This document shows, in pieces, positions 15,852-24,300 of a stretch of DNA of 64,000 bases. A model generated the notes under the pieces. That model saw only the letters and a program-made list of their open reading frames with translations, had not been told where the DNA came from and did no database searches. The position numbers were made by a program, and so were the translations under genes. Source of the stretch: Streptomyces barringtoniae (GTDB lineage: Bacteria > Actinomycetota > Actinomycetes > Streptomycetales > Streptomycetaceae); contig NZ_JAJHNP010000011.1 in NCBI RefSeq assembly GCF_020819595.1, positions 186,001 through 250,000 of the forward strand. Reading direction: 5' to 3'. The stretch's first letter is position 1; every line of letters begins with the position of its first letter.

Positions 15852-17042
15852 ATGCTGAGCGACAGCACAGCGACGATCCTTGCCGAGAGGCCGAGCGTGG
15901 CGGCGGTCGTCGCCGGTGCTCCGCGTGTGGCGCAGATCGCGGCTCGGTGCAGCGACGAGACGGAGGCCGCCCGGTGCCTTGTGCCCGAGGTGGTCGAGGC
16001 GGTGCGGGAGGCCGGTTTCGCCCGGCACTTCGTCCCCGCGGCCTTCGGCGGCACGGAAGGCCGGTTCGTGGACATGACCTCGGCGGTGGTCCTCGTCGGC
16101 GAGGGCTGCGCCTCGGCTGCCTGGGCCGCCTCGCTGTCCGCCTACGCGGCCCGGTACGGCGCGTACCTGCCCCCCGAGGGACAGGCGGTGATCTGGGCCG
16201 ACGGGCCGGACGCCCTCATGGCGGGCGCGCTCATGCCGGCCGGGAAGGCCGAGCCCGTCGCCGGTGGCTGGCGGCTCAGCGGTGAGTGGAAGTACATCAG
16301 CGGGGTGCGCTTCGCCGACTGGGTCTTCGCCTGCTCCGCCGTGCCCGGCGAGGTCGGTCCCGACGGGCGGGGCGAGGTGCGGTTCTTCGCGGTGCCGCAG
16401 GCGGACATCACGGTGAAGGACACCTGGTTCACGCTGGGCATGCGCGGGACCGGCAGCAACACCATGGTCCTGGACGACGTCTTCGTGCCCGAGCACCTGA
16501 CCCTGTCGAGGTTCGACATCAACGCGGGACGGGCGACGGCCTCCGAGGCCCGCTGCCACACGGTTCCCGTGAAAGCGGTGAACGCGCTGCCGCTCGCCGT
16601 ACCCGTGGTGGGTGCCGCGCGGGGCGCGGTGCGGACCGCGGCCGAGCAGAACCTCCGGCGGGTCGACCGGAGGGGCGCCCCGCTGCGCGAGAAGCCGTCG
16701 GTGCAGATCGACCTGGCGCGCTCGGCCGCTGAGGTGGACGCCGCGGAACTCCTGCTCCAGCGGGCCGCTCGGGTCGCCGACGGCATCGAGGAGACCAAGG
16801 AGGGCGAGGGGGCGGTCCGCGGTCCGCGGGACCTCGCGCTGGCGGTCGAGTTGTCGGTGTCGGCCGTCGAACGGCTCTTCCGCGGCACCGGGACGACGGG
16901 CCATTTCGAGTCCGACCCCGTCCAGCGGTTCTGGCGCGACGTCAACACCGCCGCGTCCCACCTGGTCTTCTCCTTCGAGACCACCGGCACGGCCTACGGG
17001 GCCTGGGCACTCGGCGTGGAGAGCGCGGAGCCGGGGCGTTGA
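15852..17042 (+). CDS. Acyl-CoA dehydrogenase-fold flavin monooxygenase (group D type)
   Basis: A 396-residue protein with the acyl-CoA dehydrogenase fold: N-terminal helices (VVEAVREAGFARHFVPAAFGG), the strand domain with GGWRLSGEWKYISGVRFADWVF, and a helical C-terminus. It resembles two-component flavin-dependent hydroxylases (HsaA, ActVA-ORF5-like): the segment DTWFTLGMRGTGSNTMVLDDVFVP and the QRFWRDVNTAASH motif near the end replace the catalytic-base helix of true dehydrogenases. Such enzymes hydroxylate aromatic or polyketide substrates using reduced flavin from a partner reductase; none is adjacent. The ATG at 15852 follows a TGGAGG ribosome-binding site. True acyl-CoA dehydrogenation is less likely. 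Confidence 0.82.
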   Translation: MLSDSTATILAERPSVAAVVAGAPRVAQIAARCSDETEAARCLVPEVVEAVREAGFARHFVPAAFGGTEGRFVDMTSAVVLVGEGCASAAWAASLSAYAARYGAYLPPEGQAVIWADGPDALMAGALMPAGKAEPVAGGWRLSGEWKYISGVRFADWVFACSAVPGEVGPDGRGEVRFFAVPQADITVKDTWFTLGMRGTGSNTMVLDDVFVPEHLTLSRFDINAGRATASEARCHTVPVKAVNALPLAVPVVGAARGAVRTAAEQNLRRVDRRGAPLREKPSVQIDLARSAAEVDAAELLLQRAARVADGIEETKEGEGAVRGPRDLALAVELSVSAVERLFRGTGTTGHFESDPVQRFWRDVNTAASHLVFSFETTGTAYGAWALGVESAEPGR

Positions 17043-17281
17043 CCTCGCCGATACGGCAGGCACGGTGGCAAATACGGCGACCACCACCAGTCGTCCCTGC
17101 CGCCGAAGGCCCGTCCCGCGCTCGCGCCCGGATCTCCGGCGGCGGCCATGGGACGGGCCTCGTCGGAGCAGTGCCATGCGGAAACCACAAGATCCGGGGG
17201 CCCTTCCCATGTTCGCCCGGCGTCGGATACCCCTGGAGGGTGAGAGGTCGGTCGACGGAGACGGTGCGGAGGGAACGGGCC

Positions 17282-18169
17282 ATGAGCGGTGGACGGTTCG
17301 AGGACGGCTGGTATGTGGACGAGCGGTGCACCAACTGCGATGTCGCGCGGCAGCTCGCGCCCGGCCTGATCGGTGAGGTCGACGGGCGCTCGGCCGTGCT
17401 GCGGCAGCCGCGGGACCGAACCGAGGCGAGGCAGCTCCACACCGCCGCGCATGCCTGCCCCACCCGCTCGATCCGTCCCCCGGGAGGGCGGCTGGACGCG
17501 GCACTGGATCCCTTCCCGATGGCTCTGGACGGCACCGTCCACCTGTGCGGGCACAACTCCCCGCACACCGCGGGAGCCAACTCCTACCTGTTACGCCGTC
17601 CCGACGGCACCGTGATGATGGTGGACACCCCGCGCTGGAGCACCGCGTTGGCGGCGCGCCACGAGACGCTCGGCCCCGTCACCGACGTACTGCTCACCCA
17701 TCGCGACCACGCCGCGCACGGTCGCCGCTACGCCGACCGCTTCGGTGCGCGGCTGTGGATCCACGAGGGAGACCTCGCCGCCGCCCCGGACGCCGACCGT
17801 GTCCTGCGCGGCACCGACCCGGTGGAGATCGCCGACGGCGTCACCGCCCACCCCCTGCCCGGCCACACCCGGGGCAGTGTGCTCTTCCTCGCCGACGACC
17901 GGTACTGCTTCAGCGGCGACAGCTTCTACTGGTCGCGAACCACCGGGGACATCGAGGTGGCCGAGAGCGTCACCTGGTACTCGATCCGGGAACTGGCCGC
18001 CTCCTTGGCGCGCACCGCCGGCCGACTGCGCTTCGAGTGGCTGCTGCCGGGCCACGGCGACCGCCGGCGCCTGCCCGCCGACGAGATGGCCCGGCGACTG
18101 CGAGGGCTGACCGCCCGGACCCGCGAACTGCGGCCCCGGCCCGTCGATTTCACCGCCGTGCGCTGGTGA
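17282..18169 (+). CDS. Ferredoxin-like domain fused to metallo-beta-lactamase-fold hydrolase
   Basis: The 295-residue product has an N-terminal iron-sulfur-like segment (C16-T-N-C19 ... A-C59-P) followed by an MBL fold (about 80-270). The metal motif is atypical: LLTHRDHAAHG at about 137-147 has His140, Asp142 and His143 but not the full HxHxDH; later PLPGHTRGSVLFLADD and CFSGDSF give the His and Asp of motifs 3 and 4, and LLPGHGDRR the last. This fusion recurs in actinobacteria and cyanobacteria; electron transfer coupled to hydrolysis, or a vestigial metal site, are both possible. It lies 240 bp after the flavin monooxygenase on the same strand. Confidence 0.75.
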   Translation: MSGGRFEDGWYVDERCTNCDVARQLAPGLIGEVDGRSAVLRQPRDRTEARQLHTAAHACPTRSIRPPGGRLDAALDPFPMALDGTVHLCGHNSPHTAGANSYLLRRPDGTVMMVDTPRWSTALAARHETLGPVTDVLLTHRDHAAHGRRYADRFGARLWIHEGDLAAAPDADRVLRGTDPVEIADGVTAHPLPGHTRGSVLFLADDRYCFSGDSFYWSRTTGDIEVAESVTWYSIRELAASLARTAGRLRFEWLLPGHGDRRRLPADEMARRLRGLTARTRELRPRPVDFTAVRW

Positions 18170-18248
18170 CGGCCCGGCCCAGCGGTCGATCGGGGGACTT
18201 CCTGCCCTTCTGAGCGGTTTCCGGCGTGAAGTGGAAACATGTGATGCC

Positions 18249-19244
18249 ATGCGCGCTGCGTACATCGAGGAGCTGGGTTCCCCCGACGTCATCCGGTACG
18301 GCGAGATCGCCGCGCCCCGGCCCGGCCCCACCGACGTACTGGTGGACGTCCTGGCCACCACGGTCAACCCGGTGGACGCGTTCGTGCGGTCGGGACTCTT
18401 CCGCACGCCGGTCGGCTTTCCCTTCGTCGTGGGCCGTGATCTCGTCGGCACGGTCGCCGAGGCGGGTCCCGGCGTCACCGGCTTCCGCGCGGGGGACCGG
18501 GTGTGGTGCAACAGCCTCGGGCACGGCGGGAGGCAGGGCGCGGCGGCAGAGCAGGCGGTGGTGGCCGCCGACCGGCTGTACCACCTGCCCGAGGGAGTCG
18601 ATCCGTACGCGGCGGTGGCCGTTCTCCACCCGGCTGCGACCGCCTATCTGGCTCTGTTCGTCCACGGGCGGCTCCGTGTGGCGGAGGCCGTGCTGGTCGC
18701 CGGTGCCGCGGGCAACGTCGGCAGTGCCCTGGTGACGATGGCGGTGCGGGCCGGTGCCCGCGTCCTCGCCACGGCCGGCGCGCGGGACGCGCGGTACTGC
18801 GCGGAGCTGGGCGCGGCCGAGGTGTTCGACTACCGGGATCCGGACCTGACCGGGAAGATCCGCGGCGCGGCGCCGTCGGGGCTCGACCTGTACCTGGACA
18901 CGGCAGGCGTCAACGACCTCGAGAGCACGGTCGAGTTGCTCGCGCGCAGGGGCCGCGTGGTGCTGCTGGCCGGCGCCCGGACCCGCCCCGTGCTGCCCGC
19001 CGGGGCGCTGTACATGAACGACCGTTCCATCGTCGGGTTCGTGATCTCCCACGCGACACCCGACGAACTCGCGGAAGCCGCCGCGTACATCAACGACCTG
19101 CTCGGCCGGGGTGCTCTGCGCCCGCGCGGCATCGAGGTCCTTCCCCTCGGCGCGGCCGCCGACGTGCACGCCCGGATGGAGAAGGGCCAACTGCACGGAC
19201 GGCGGGTCGTCCTGCGTACGGACCTCACCTCCGGCGTCAGCTGA
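18249..19244 (+). CDS. NADPH:quinone reductase-like zinc-independent MDR family protein
   Basis: A 331-residue medium-chain dehydrogenase/reductase starting MRAAYIEELGSPDVIRYG. The GroES-like domain (TTVNPVDAFVRSG, FVVGRDLVGTV, FRAGDRVW) lacks the zinc cysteines, as in quinone oxidoreductases. The Rossmann part has VLVAGAAGNVGSALVTMA (AxxGxxG). It probably reduces quinones or enones with NADPH in the cytoplasm. An inverted repeat GTTTCC...GGAAAC (18217-18238) sits just before the ATG. Its 3' end overlaps the convergent LysR gene by 8 bp. Confidence 0.87.
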   Translation: MRAAYIEELGSPDVIRYGEIAAPRPGPTDVLVDVLATTVNPVDAFVRSGLFRTPVGFPFVVGRDLVGTVAEAGPGVTGFRAGDRVWCNSLGHGGRQGAAAEQAVVAADRLYHLPEGVDPYAAVAVLHPAATAYLALFVHGRLRVAEAVLVAGAAGNVGSALVTMAVRAGARVLATAGARDARYCAELGAAEVFDYRDPDLTGKIRGAAPSGLDLYLDTAGVNDLESTVELLARRGRVVLLAGARTRPVLPAGALYMNDRSIVGFVISHATPDELAEAAAYINDLLGRGALRPRGIEVLPLGAAADVHARMEKGQLHGRRVVLRTDLTSGVS

Positions 19245-20109
19245 TGTGCCGCAGCAGTGCCGCGACCGCCGCGGGCGGCTCACCGTGCGGACGTACCACC
19301 ATGACCTTCCAGCTCGGTGCATGCCGGGTGAACCGATAGGTCGTCAGGTCGGGGAAGCGGTCGGCGATGGACCGGGGCATGATGCAGACCCCCAGGTCGC
19401 CTCGGACCAGTTCGGACGCGGCCACGATGTCGTTGACCTCGAAGGTCGTGGTGCGGTCGACGCCGGCGGCGCGGAAGGCCCGGTCGACGGCGTGGCGGAT
19501 CGCCCAGCCCGGTGTGAAGTCGACCAGGGGCAGCTGCGCCACCGTGTCCGGTTCGACGGTGCCCTCCGGAGTGCTCGCGGCGAGATCCCGGCCGGGGGCG
19601 ACGACCAGGACCATCTCCTCGCGGGACAGCAGCCGGGTGACGAGCCCCCGCTGTTGCTGGCGGTCCAGCGCCACCACCGCCAGGTCCACCGTGCCCTCGC
19701 GCAGGGCCTGCCGGATGTCGGTCACCGCCGCCTGCCGCAGCTGGACCGCCACCCCCGGGTGCTCCGACCGCAGTGCGGCCAGGGCGTGGTGCAGGCCCGC
19801 CCAGACTCCCTGCATGATGCCGACGGTCACCCGCCCGCGCAGTTCTCCCTTGGCCGCGTCGACCGCCTCGCGCGCCAGCTCGGCGGCGCGCAGTGCGGCT
19901 CGCGCCGCGGGTACGAAGGCTTCCCCGGCCGGGGTGAGCGCCACCCGGTGGGTGGTCCGGGTGAACAGCGGGGTTCCCAGCTCGCGTTCGAGGGCGCGGA
20001 CCGTGCCGGAGACGGCGGACTGGACCACGTGCAGCCGCCGCGCCGCGGCCGTGAACCCGCCCGTGTCCGCCACCGTGACGACGGCTTCCATCTGCCGCAG
20101 GTCCATCAT
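19237..20109 (-). CDS. LysR family transcriptional regulator
   Basis: A 290-residue LTTR. The winged HTH occupies residues 2-60 (DLRQMEAVVTVADTGGFTAAARRLHVVQSAVSGTVRALERELG). The effector domain from about 90 has RVTVGIMQGVWAGLHHALAAL, DLAVVALD and LVDFTPGWAIRHAVD. Two ATGs (20109, 20106) are adjacent. It lies 111 bp downstream of the MFS gene on the same strand and converges with the quinone reductase, so either could be its target; neither is in the classic divergent arrangement. Confidence 0.9.
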   Translation of the reverse strand: MMDLRQMEAVVTVADTGGFTAAARRLHVVQSAVSGTVRALERELGTPLFTRTTHRVALTPAGEAFVPAARAALRAAELAREAVDAAKGELRGRVTVGIMQGVWAGLHHALAALRSEHPGVAVQLRQAAVTDIRQALREGTVDLAVVALDRQQQRGLVTRLLSREEMVLVVAPGRDLAASTPEGTVEPDTVAQLPLVDFTPGWAIRHAVDRAFRAAGVDRTTTFEVNDIVAASELVRGDLGVCIMPRSIADRFPDLTTYRFTRHAPSWKVMVVRPHGEPPAAVAALLRHIS

Positions 20110-20220
20110 CCGCTCCCGGTGATGCAGTGCCCGTGCCCTGGGCTAGGATCCTCGCTGCATGGTATGCGGGCGACCGGTGGGCGGACGCCGTTGGCCGGGC
20201 CCGTACCTCGGCGGGGACCC

Positions 20221-21465
20221 TTATGCGGCGTCGCGGGCACGGTTCCGGTCCTCCTTCCGGTGCTCGGTGAGCCAGTACAGCAGTGCCAGGACGGGGAGGG
20301 CGGCGCCGAGGGCCGTCACCGCCGTCCAGCCGCCGGAGTGGTAGGTCAGCGAGCCGAGCTGGGAGCCGAGGGCGCCGCCGAGGAAGAAGGTGGCGATGAA
20401 GGCGCTGTTGAGGCGGGCGCGGGCGTGGGGGTCGAGCTGGTAGACGGTGTGCTGGCCGAGGATCAGGGTGGCCTGGACGGCCATGTCGAGCAGGACGGCG
20501 GCGAGGGCCATCAGGGCGATGTGGTGCCGGCCGAACCCGGCGAGGCCGAAGGCCAGTACGGCGAGGGCGAACCCGGCGCCCGTCATGGGCCGGGTCAGCT
20601 TGCGGTCGGCCCATCGTCCGGCCAGCGGGGCCACCGCCGCGCCGGCGGCTCCCACCAGCGCGAAGACACCGACGCCGACGGGGGAGTAGTGGAACCCGGG
20701 GCCGGTCAGGACGTAGGAGACGGTGGTCCAGAAGGCGCTGAAGGCGCCGAACATCGCCGCCTGGTACAGGCCGCGGCGCAGCAGCGCGGGATGGGTGCGG
20801 ATCAGCTGGAGGGTGGAGTGCAGCACGCGGACGTACGGGATGGTCGTGGTGGGCGCGTGCCGGGGCAGGGCCGAGCGCAGGGCGACGGCGAGGACGGCCA
20901 TCAGAACGGCGGAACCCAGGTAGACCACGCGCCAGCCCGCGACGTCGGAGACCAGGCTGCTCAGGGTCCGCGAGAGCAGGATCCCGGTGAGCAGCCCGCT
21001 CATCACCCGGCCCACGATCCGGCCGCGGGCGTGGTCGGGCGCGAGGCTCGCGGCGAACGGGACCAGGATCTGGGCGACGACCGACGTGGCGCCGCTGACC
21101 AGGGACGCGATCAGCAGCACGGGGAAGTTCGGGGCCAGTCCGGCCGCCACCAGGGCGACCGTGGTGACCGCCAGCAGAGCCGTGATCAGGCTCCGCTTCT
21201 CCAGCCGGTCGCCGAGCGGGACCAGGAGCAGCATGCCGATCACATAGCCGACCTGGGTGAGCGTGATCAGCAGGCCGGCCGCCGCCGTACTGGTGTGGAA
21301 GACCTCGCGCAGCAAGGAGAGCAGAGGCTGGGCGTAGTACAGGTTGGCGACCGTCATGCCGGCGGCGACGGCCAGCAGCGCGATCAGCCGGCCCGGCACA
21401 CCGTGTGCGGGCTCGGCGCCGGCCGCACCTTGGGGCGAGGTCCGAAGTTCGGAGGACTGGGACAC
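20221..21465 (-). CDS. MFS transporter (DHA1/YnfM-like)
   Basis: A 414-residue, 12-helix major facilitator. TM1 holds LLAVAAGMTVANLYYAQPLL, a sequence typical of the YfmO/YnfM-like multidrug or arabinose-efflux subgroup; the loop 2-3 motif A is LVPLGDRLEKRSLI and motif C-like glycines lie in TM5. Substrate unknown. The ATG at 21465 precedes the helix-1 region by about 25 residues. A long upstream region with a 27-nt perfect palindrome separates it from the divergent pirin gene. Confidence 0.88.
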   Translation of the reverse strand: MSQSSELRTSPQGAAGAEPAHGVPGRLIALLAVAAGMTVANLYYAQPLLSLLREVFHTSTAAAGLLITLTQVGYVIGMLLLVPLGDRLEKRSLITALLAVTTVALVAAGLAPNFPVLLIASLVSGATSVVAQILVPFAASLAPDHARGRIVGRVMSGLLTGILLSRTLSSLVSDVAGWRVVYLGSAVLMAVLAVALRSALPRHAPTTTIPYVRVLHSTLQLIRTHPALLRRGLYQAAMFGAFSAFWTTVSYVLTGPGFHYSPVGVGVFALVGAAGAAVAPLAGRWADRKLTRPMTGAGFALAVLAFGLAGFGRHHIALMALAAVLLDMAVQATLILGQHTVYQLDPHARARLNSAFIATFFLGGALGSQLGSLTYHSGGWTAVTALGAALPVLALLYWLTEHRKEDRNRARDAA

Positions 21466-21608
21466 GGTGACCTTCTTCGGGGCGGGAGCCGGTGCGGCCG
21501 GCTCGGCGGGACGCCTGGCGACGTTCGAGCGGCTTCCGCGCTGCTCTCACGGGCAGAAGCGCTGGGCAGCTCCCTCCGCTTCCCCCTTGATCACGATGAT
21601 TCGGAATG

Positions 21609-21635
21609 CCGGTCATCTCCGATGGAGATGACCGG
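21609..21635. promoter_or_regulatory. 27-nt perfect palindrome, candidate operator
   Basis: CCGGTCATCTCC (21609-21620) and GGAGATGACCGG (21624-21635) are exact reverse complements around GAT. Genes on both sides point away from it, so termination is not the expected role; it may be a repressor site or a 5'-leader hairpin. Confidence 0.6.
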
Positions 21636-21767
21636 TCCCGTCCGCGACGGTCGTATCGGACGATTTTGGACGGAACGCGTAGTTTGTTCAGCACTACGAG
21701 CGTCCGGTCGAGCCGGGAGTCGGCATGGACGGAAATCCCGTGCCGGCCGTCCAGGGTCATGGCATAA

Positions 21768-21785
21768 TAGTTGAATATAGAACTA
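21768..21785. promoter_or_regulatory. MarR-like inverted repeat before pirin
   Basis: TAGTT (21768-21772) and AACTA (21781-21785) flank an 8-bp AT-rich spacer, 23 bp upstream of the GTG start and just before the ribosome-binding site GGGAGG. The layout resembles MarR-family operators. Confidence 0.45.
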
Positions 21786-21807
21786 CCCATCCGGGAGGCG
21801 GTCCACG

Positions 21808-22797
21808 GTGAGCAACGTCGAGACGAAACCCACGGAACTGCGGTGCGGTGGCGCAGTGGACGCCGAGCGGCCCACCGGGGCGGCACGGGTCGACGTGCTG
21901 ACCCCCCGCGATGTGCCCCTCGGCGGCCCCCGGGCGATGACCGTGCGCCGCACACTGCCGCAGCGTGCCCGGACCCTGATCGGCGCCTGGTGCTTCGCCG
22001 ACCACTACGGCCCCGACGACGTCTCGGTGACGGGCGGCATGGACGTCGCCCCGCACCCCCACACCGGGCTGCAGACGGTGAGCTGGCTGTTCACCGGCGA
22101 GATCGAGCACCGGGACAGCATGGGCAACCACGCCCACGTACGGCCCGGCGAGCTGAACCTCATGACGGGCGGATACGGCATCAGCCACTCCGAGGTCTCC
22201 ACCCCACGGACCACCATCCTGCACGGCGTGCAGCTGTGGGTGGCGCTGCCGGAGGAACACCGCGACACCGAACGGGACTTCCAGCACTACGCACCCGAGC
22301 CGCTGCTGAGCGACGGCGCCGAGATCAGGGTCTTCCTGGGCTCCCTCGCCGGCCGCATCTCCCCGGTGGCGACCTTCACACCCCTGCTCGGCGCCGAGAT
22401 CGTCCTCCGGCCGCGCGCGGCCCTCACGCTCGCCGTCGACCCCGCCTTCGAGCACGGCCTCCTGGTCGACCAGGGCGGGGTGCGCCTGGCGGACACCCTG
22501 GTGGGTCCTTCGGAGCTGGGGTATGTCCCCCCGGGCGCCGAGGCGTTGACGCTGACGAACGAGACGGACGACATCGCGCGGACGGTGCTGCTCGGCGGAA
22601 TGCCCTTCGAGGAGGAGATCGTCATGTGGTGGAACTTCATCGGGCGCAGCCACGAGGACATCGCCAAGGCCCGGGAGGACTGGCAGAACTCCTCCGCCCG
22701 CTTCGGCGCCGTCGAAGGGTATCCGGGCCACCGTCTCCTCGCCCCCGCCCTGCCGAACGCCGTCATCACCCCGCGCAGGAATCCGCCGCGCCACTGA
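21808..22797 (+). CDS. Pirin family protein
   Basis: The 329-residue bicupin starts at GTG 21808, with GGGAGG 10 bp upstream. The metal-binding N-terminal cupin contains GGMDVAPHPHTGLQTVSWLFTGEIEHRDSMG: the HPH and the following His/Glu are the pirin Fe ligands, and the quercetinase-like signature continues in RPGELNLMTGGYGISHSE. The C-terminal cupin holds LLGGMPFEEEIVMWWNFIG. Pirins act as quercetinases, redox switches or partners of metabolic enzymes. The following gene, a small acetyltransferase, is 42 bp downstream and likely cotranscribed. Confidence 0.92.
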   Translation: MSNVETKPTELRCGGAVDAERPTGAARVDVLTPRDVPLGGPRAMTVRRTLPQRARTLIGAWCFADHYGPDDVSVTGGMDVAPHPHTGLQTVSWLFTGEIEHRDSMGNHAHVRPGELNLMTGGYGISHSEVSTPRTTILHGVQLWVALPEEHRDTERDFQHYAPEPLLSDGAEIRVFLGSLAGRISPVATFTPLLGAEIVLRPRAALTLAVDPAFEHGLLVDQGGVRLADTLVGPSELGYVPPGAEALTLTNETDDIARTVLLGGMPFEEEIVMWWNFIGRSHEDIAKAREDWQNSSARFGAVEGYPGHRLLAPALPNAVITPRRNPPRH

Positions 22798-22839
22798 CCC
22801 GTCCGACGCGTGCAACACCCCTCGTCCGAAAGGCATCCC

Positions 22840-23178
22840 ATGAGCCAGCCCTCCGCCGCTTCCACCGTCGAGCGCAACGACGTCAAGCACCGGTACGAAA
22901 TCCTGGTCGACGGCAAGCGCGCCGGCCTGACCGCCTACCGCGACCGCGGTGAACAGCGCGTGTTCTTCCACACCGAGGTCGACGACGCCTTCGCCGGACA
23001 GGGCCTGGCCTCCCGGCTGGTCAAGGAGGCGCTCACCGACGTACGCGAGTCCGACAAGCGGATCGTGCCGGTCTGCCCGTACGTCGCCAAGTTCCTGAAC
23101 ACGCACGAGGAGTTCGCCGACATCACCGATCCCGTGACCCCGGAAGTCCTGCACTGGCTGGACACCGAACTGGGCTGA
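22840..23178 (+). CDS. Small GNAT-like N-acetyltransferase (YjdJ/Gtn type)
   Basis: A 112-residue minimal GNAT domain of the PF14542 type: RYEILVDGKRAGLTAYRDRGEQRVFFHTEV, FAGQGLASRLVKEALTDVR (acetyl-CoA loop GQGLAS), KRIVPVCPYVAKFL. These proteins consist only of the acetyl-CoA binding core; their substrate is not established. ATG 22840 follows an AAAGG. Probably cotranscribed with pirin and followed by a strong hairpin. Confidence 0.87.
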   Translation: MSQPSAASTVERNDVKHRYEILVDGKRAGLTAYRDRGEQRVFFHTEVDDAFAGQGLASRLVKEALTDVRESDKRIVPVCPYVAKFLNTHEEFADITDPVTPEVLHWLDTELG

Positions 23179-23189
23179 CCGCACGTGCC

Positions 23190-23217
23190 GGCCGGCCGCC
23201 CGACTCGGCGGCCGGCC
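23190..23217 (+). terminator. Hairpin terminator after the pirin-GNAT unit
   Basis: GGCCGGCCGCC (23190-23200) pairs with GGCGGCCGGCC (23207-23217), an 11-bp GC stem with a 6-nt loop, 12 bp after the GNAT stop. Confidence 0.75.
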
Positions 23218-23398
23218 TGGCGACGGCGCACTGCTGAGGAATTCCCGAAGCGTACCCACGGCCGCACGATAAGATCGTCGGACAGTCACCCTGAGGCGTG
23301 CCGGCCAGACCACCCGGCTGCGCCCTTCATGCCGAGCCACGCAGGACGCATCGAACGGCGCTCTGCCGCAGTGCTCATGGACGACTTCCGGAGAGCCG

Positions 23399-24211
23399 AT
23401 GCGTTGTGCCCTGCCCCTGGCCGCTGTCGCCGCGTTGCTGTGCGCGGGCTGTGCCGCGACCGGTGACCACGGCGCCGGGGACACAGGTGAGGCGAAACCG
23501 GGAGGCGGCCCGGCGTCCGCGGCCCCCGCCGACGCCGTGCGCGCAGCCGTCGCCAGGACCGGTGCGACCACTGCCCGTCTGCACGAGCGCATCGAGGTCT
23601 CGGGCCGCGGGGAGACGTACACGCTCACCGTCACCGGGGGGTTCGACTTCGCCGGCGGCCGGGGCTCCCTCGCCGTCGATTTCCCCGAGGGTGGCATCCC
23701 GCACATCGACGAGACCTTCGCGGACGGCAAGGTCTACGTCAAAGGTGCCGCCGGCACCGATGCCGCTGCGTGGGCGGTGATGCCCCGTGACAAGGCCGAG
23801 GCGCACTACGTCCTCCGGGCCCCGGTCAACGACCCGGAGCACGTCTTCCGGCAGACGGCCGCGATGAAGCGGGTCTCCCGCGAGGGTGAGGAGACCGTCC
23901 ACGGAGTGCGGACCGTGCACTACCGCGGGATGCTCGACCACAAGACGCTCACCCTCCGGATGACCTCCGACGTGCGGTCGAAGACGGACAAGGCCCGGGA
24001 CGTCCTCGGAGACGACCTGCCCGCCTTCGCCGACGCGTGGGTCGACGGCCGAGGGCGGCTCGTGCAGACCTGCATGACACTGAACCTGGCCGCCGTCCAG
24101 GTGAAGGTGACGATGGCGCTGTCCGGGCTCGGCGCACCGGTGTCGGTGCGGACACCCCGGCCCGGCGACACAGTCCCGGTCAGCGGCATGAGCGGCGTTC
24201 TGACCGGCTGA
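23399..24211 (+). CDS. Putative lipoprotein (LolA/LprG-like fold)
   Basis: The 270-residue protein starts MRCALPLAAVAALLCAGC; LCAGC is a lipobox, with acylation expected at Cys18. The mature part begins with a flexible Gly/Pro linker to about 45 and then alternates strands: ARLHERIEVSGRG, YTLTVTGGFDFAGGRGSLAVDF, FADGKVYVKG, HGVRTVHYRGMLD and QTCMTLNLAAVQVKVTMALSGLG. This pattern is that of LppX/LprG-like antiparallel half-barrels, which carry lipids in mycobacteria; the assignment is structural inference. It is anchored to the outer leaflet of the membrane. Confidence 0.65.
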   Translation: MRCALPLAAVAALLCAGCAATGDHGAGDTGEAKPGGGPASAAPADAVRAAVARTGATTARLHERIEVSGRGETYTLTVTGGFDFAGGRGSLAVDFPEGGIPHIDETFADGKVYVKGAAGTDAAAWAVMPRDKAEAHYVLRAPVNDPEHVFRQTAAMKRVSREGEETVHGVRTVHYRGMLDHKTLTLRMTSDVRSKTDKARDVLGDDLPAFADAWVDGRGRLVQTCMTLNLAAVQVKVTMALSGLGAPVSVRTPRPGDTVPVSGMSGVLTG

Positions 24212-24300
24212 GCGCTGTACGCCGCTCCCGCCCGGCCCGGAGCGCGGTCCGTACACCCTGCCGACACCCGCCGTACGCCTCGGCGCGGCACCTTGGGCCC

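Larger units (their letters stand above)
21466..21807. other. 342-bp divergent region between MFS and pirin genes
   Basis: No gene is seen. Three symmetric elements occur: a perfect 12-bp-arm palindrome at 21609-21635, GTAGT...ACTAC at 21679-21697, and TAGTT...AACTA at 21768-21785. The AT content rises towards the pirin start, consistent with a promoter there. Confidence 0.55.

Noticed and set aside
19111-21774. Long plus-strand frame across the LysR and MFS genes
   Set aside because: It spans two genes and an intergenic region in antisense, with Gly/Gln/Arg repeats and no domain.
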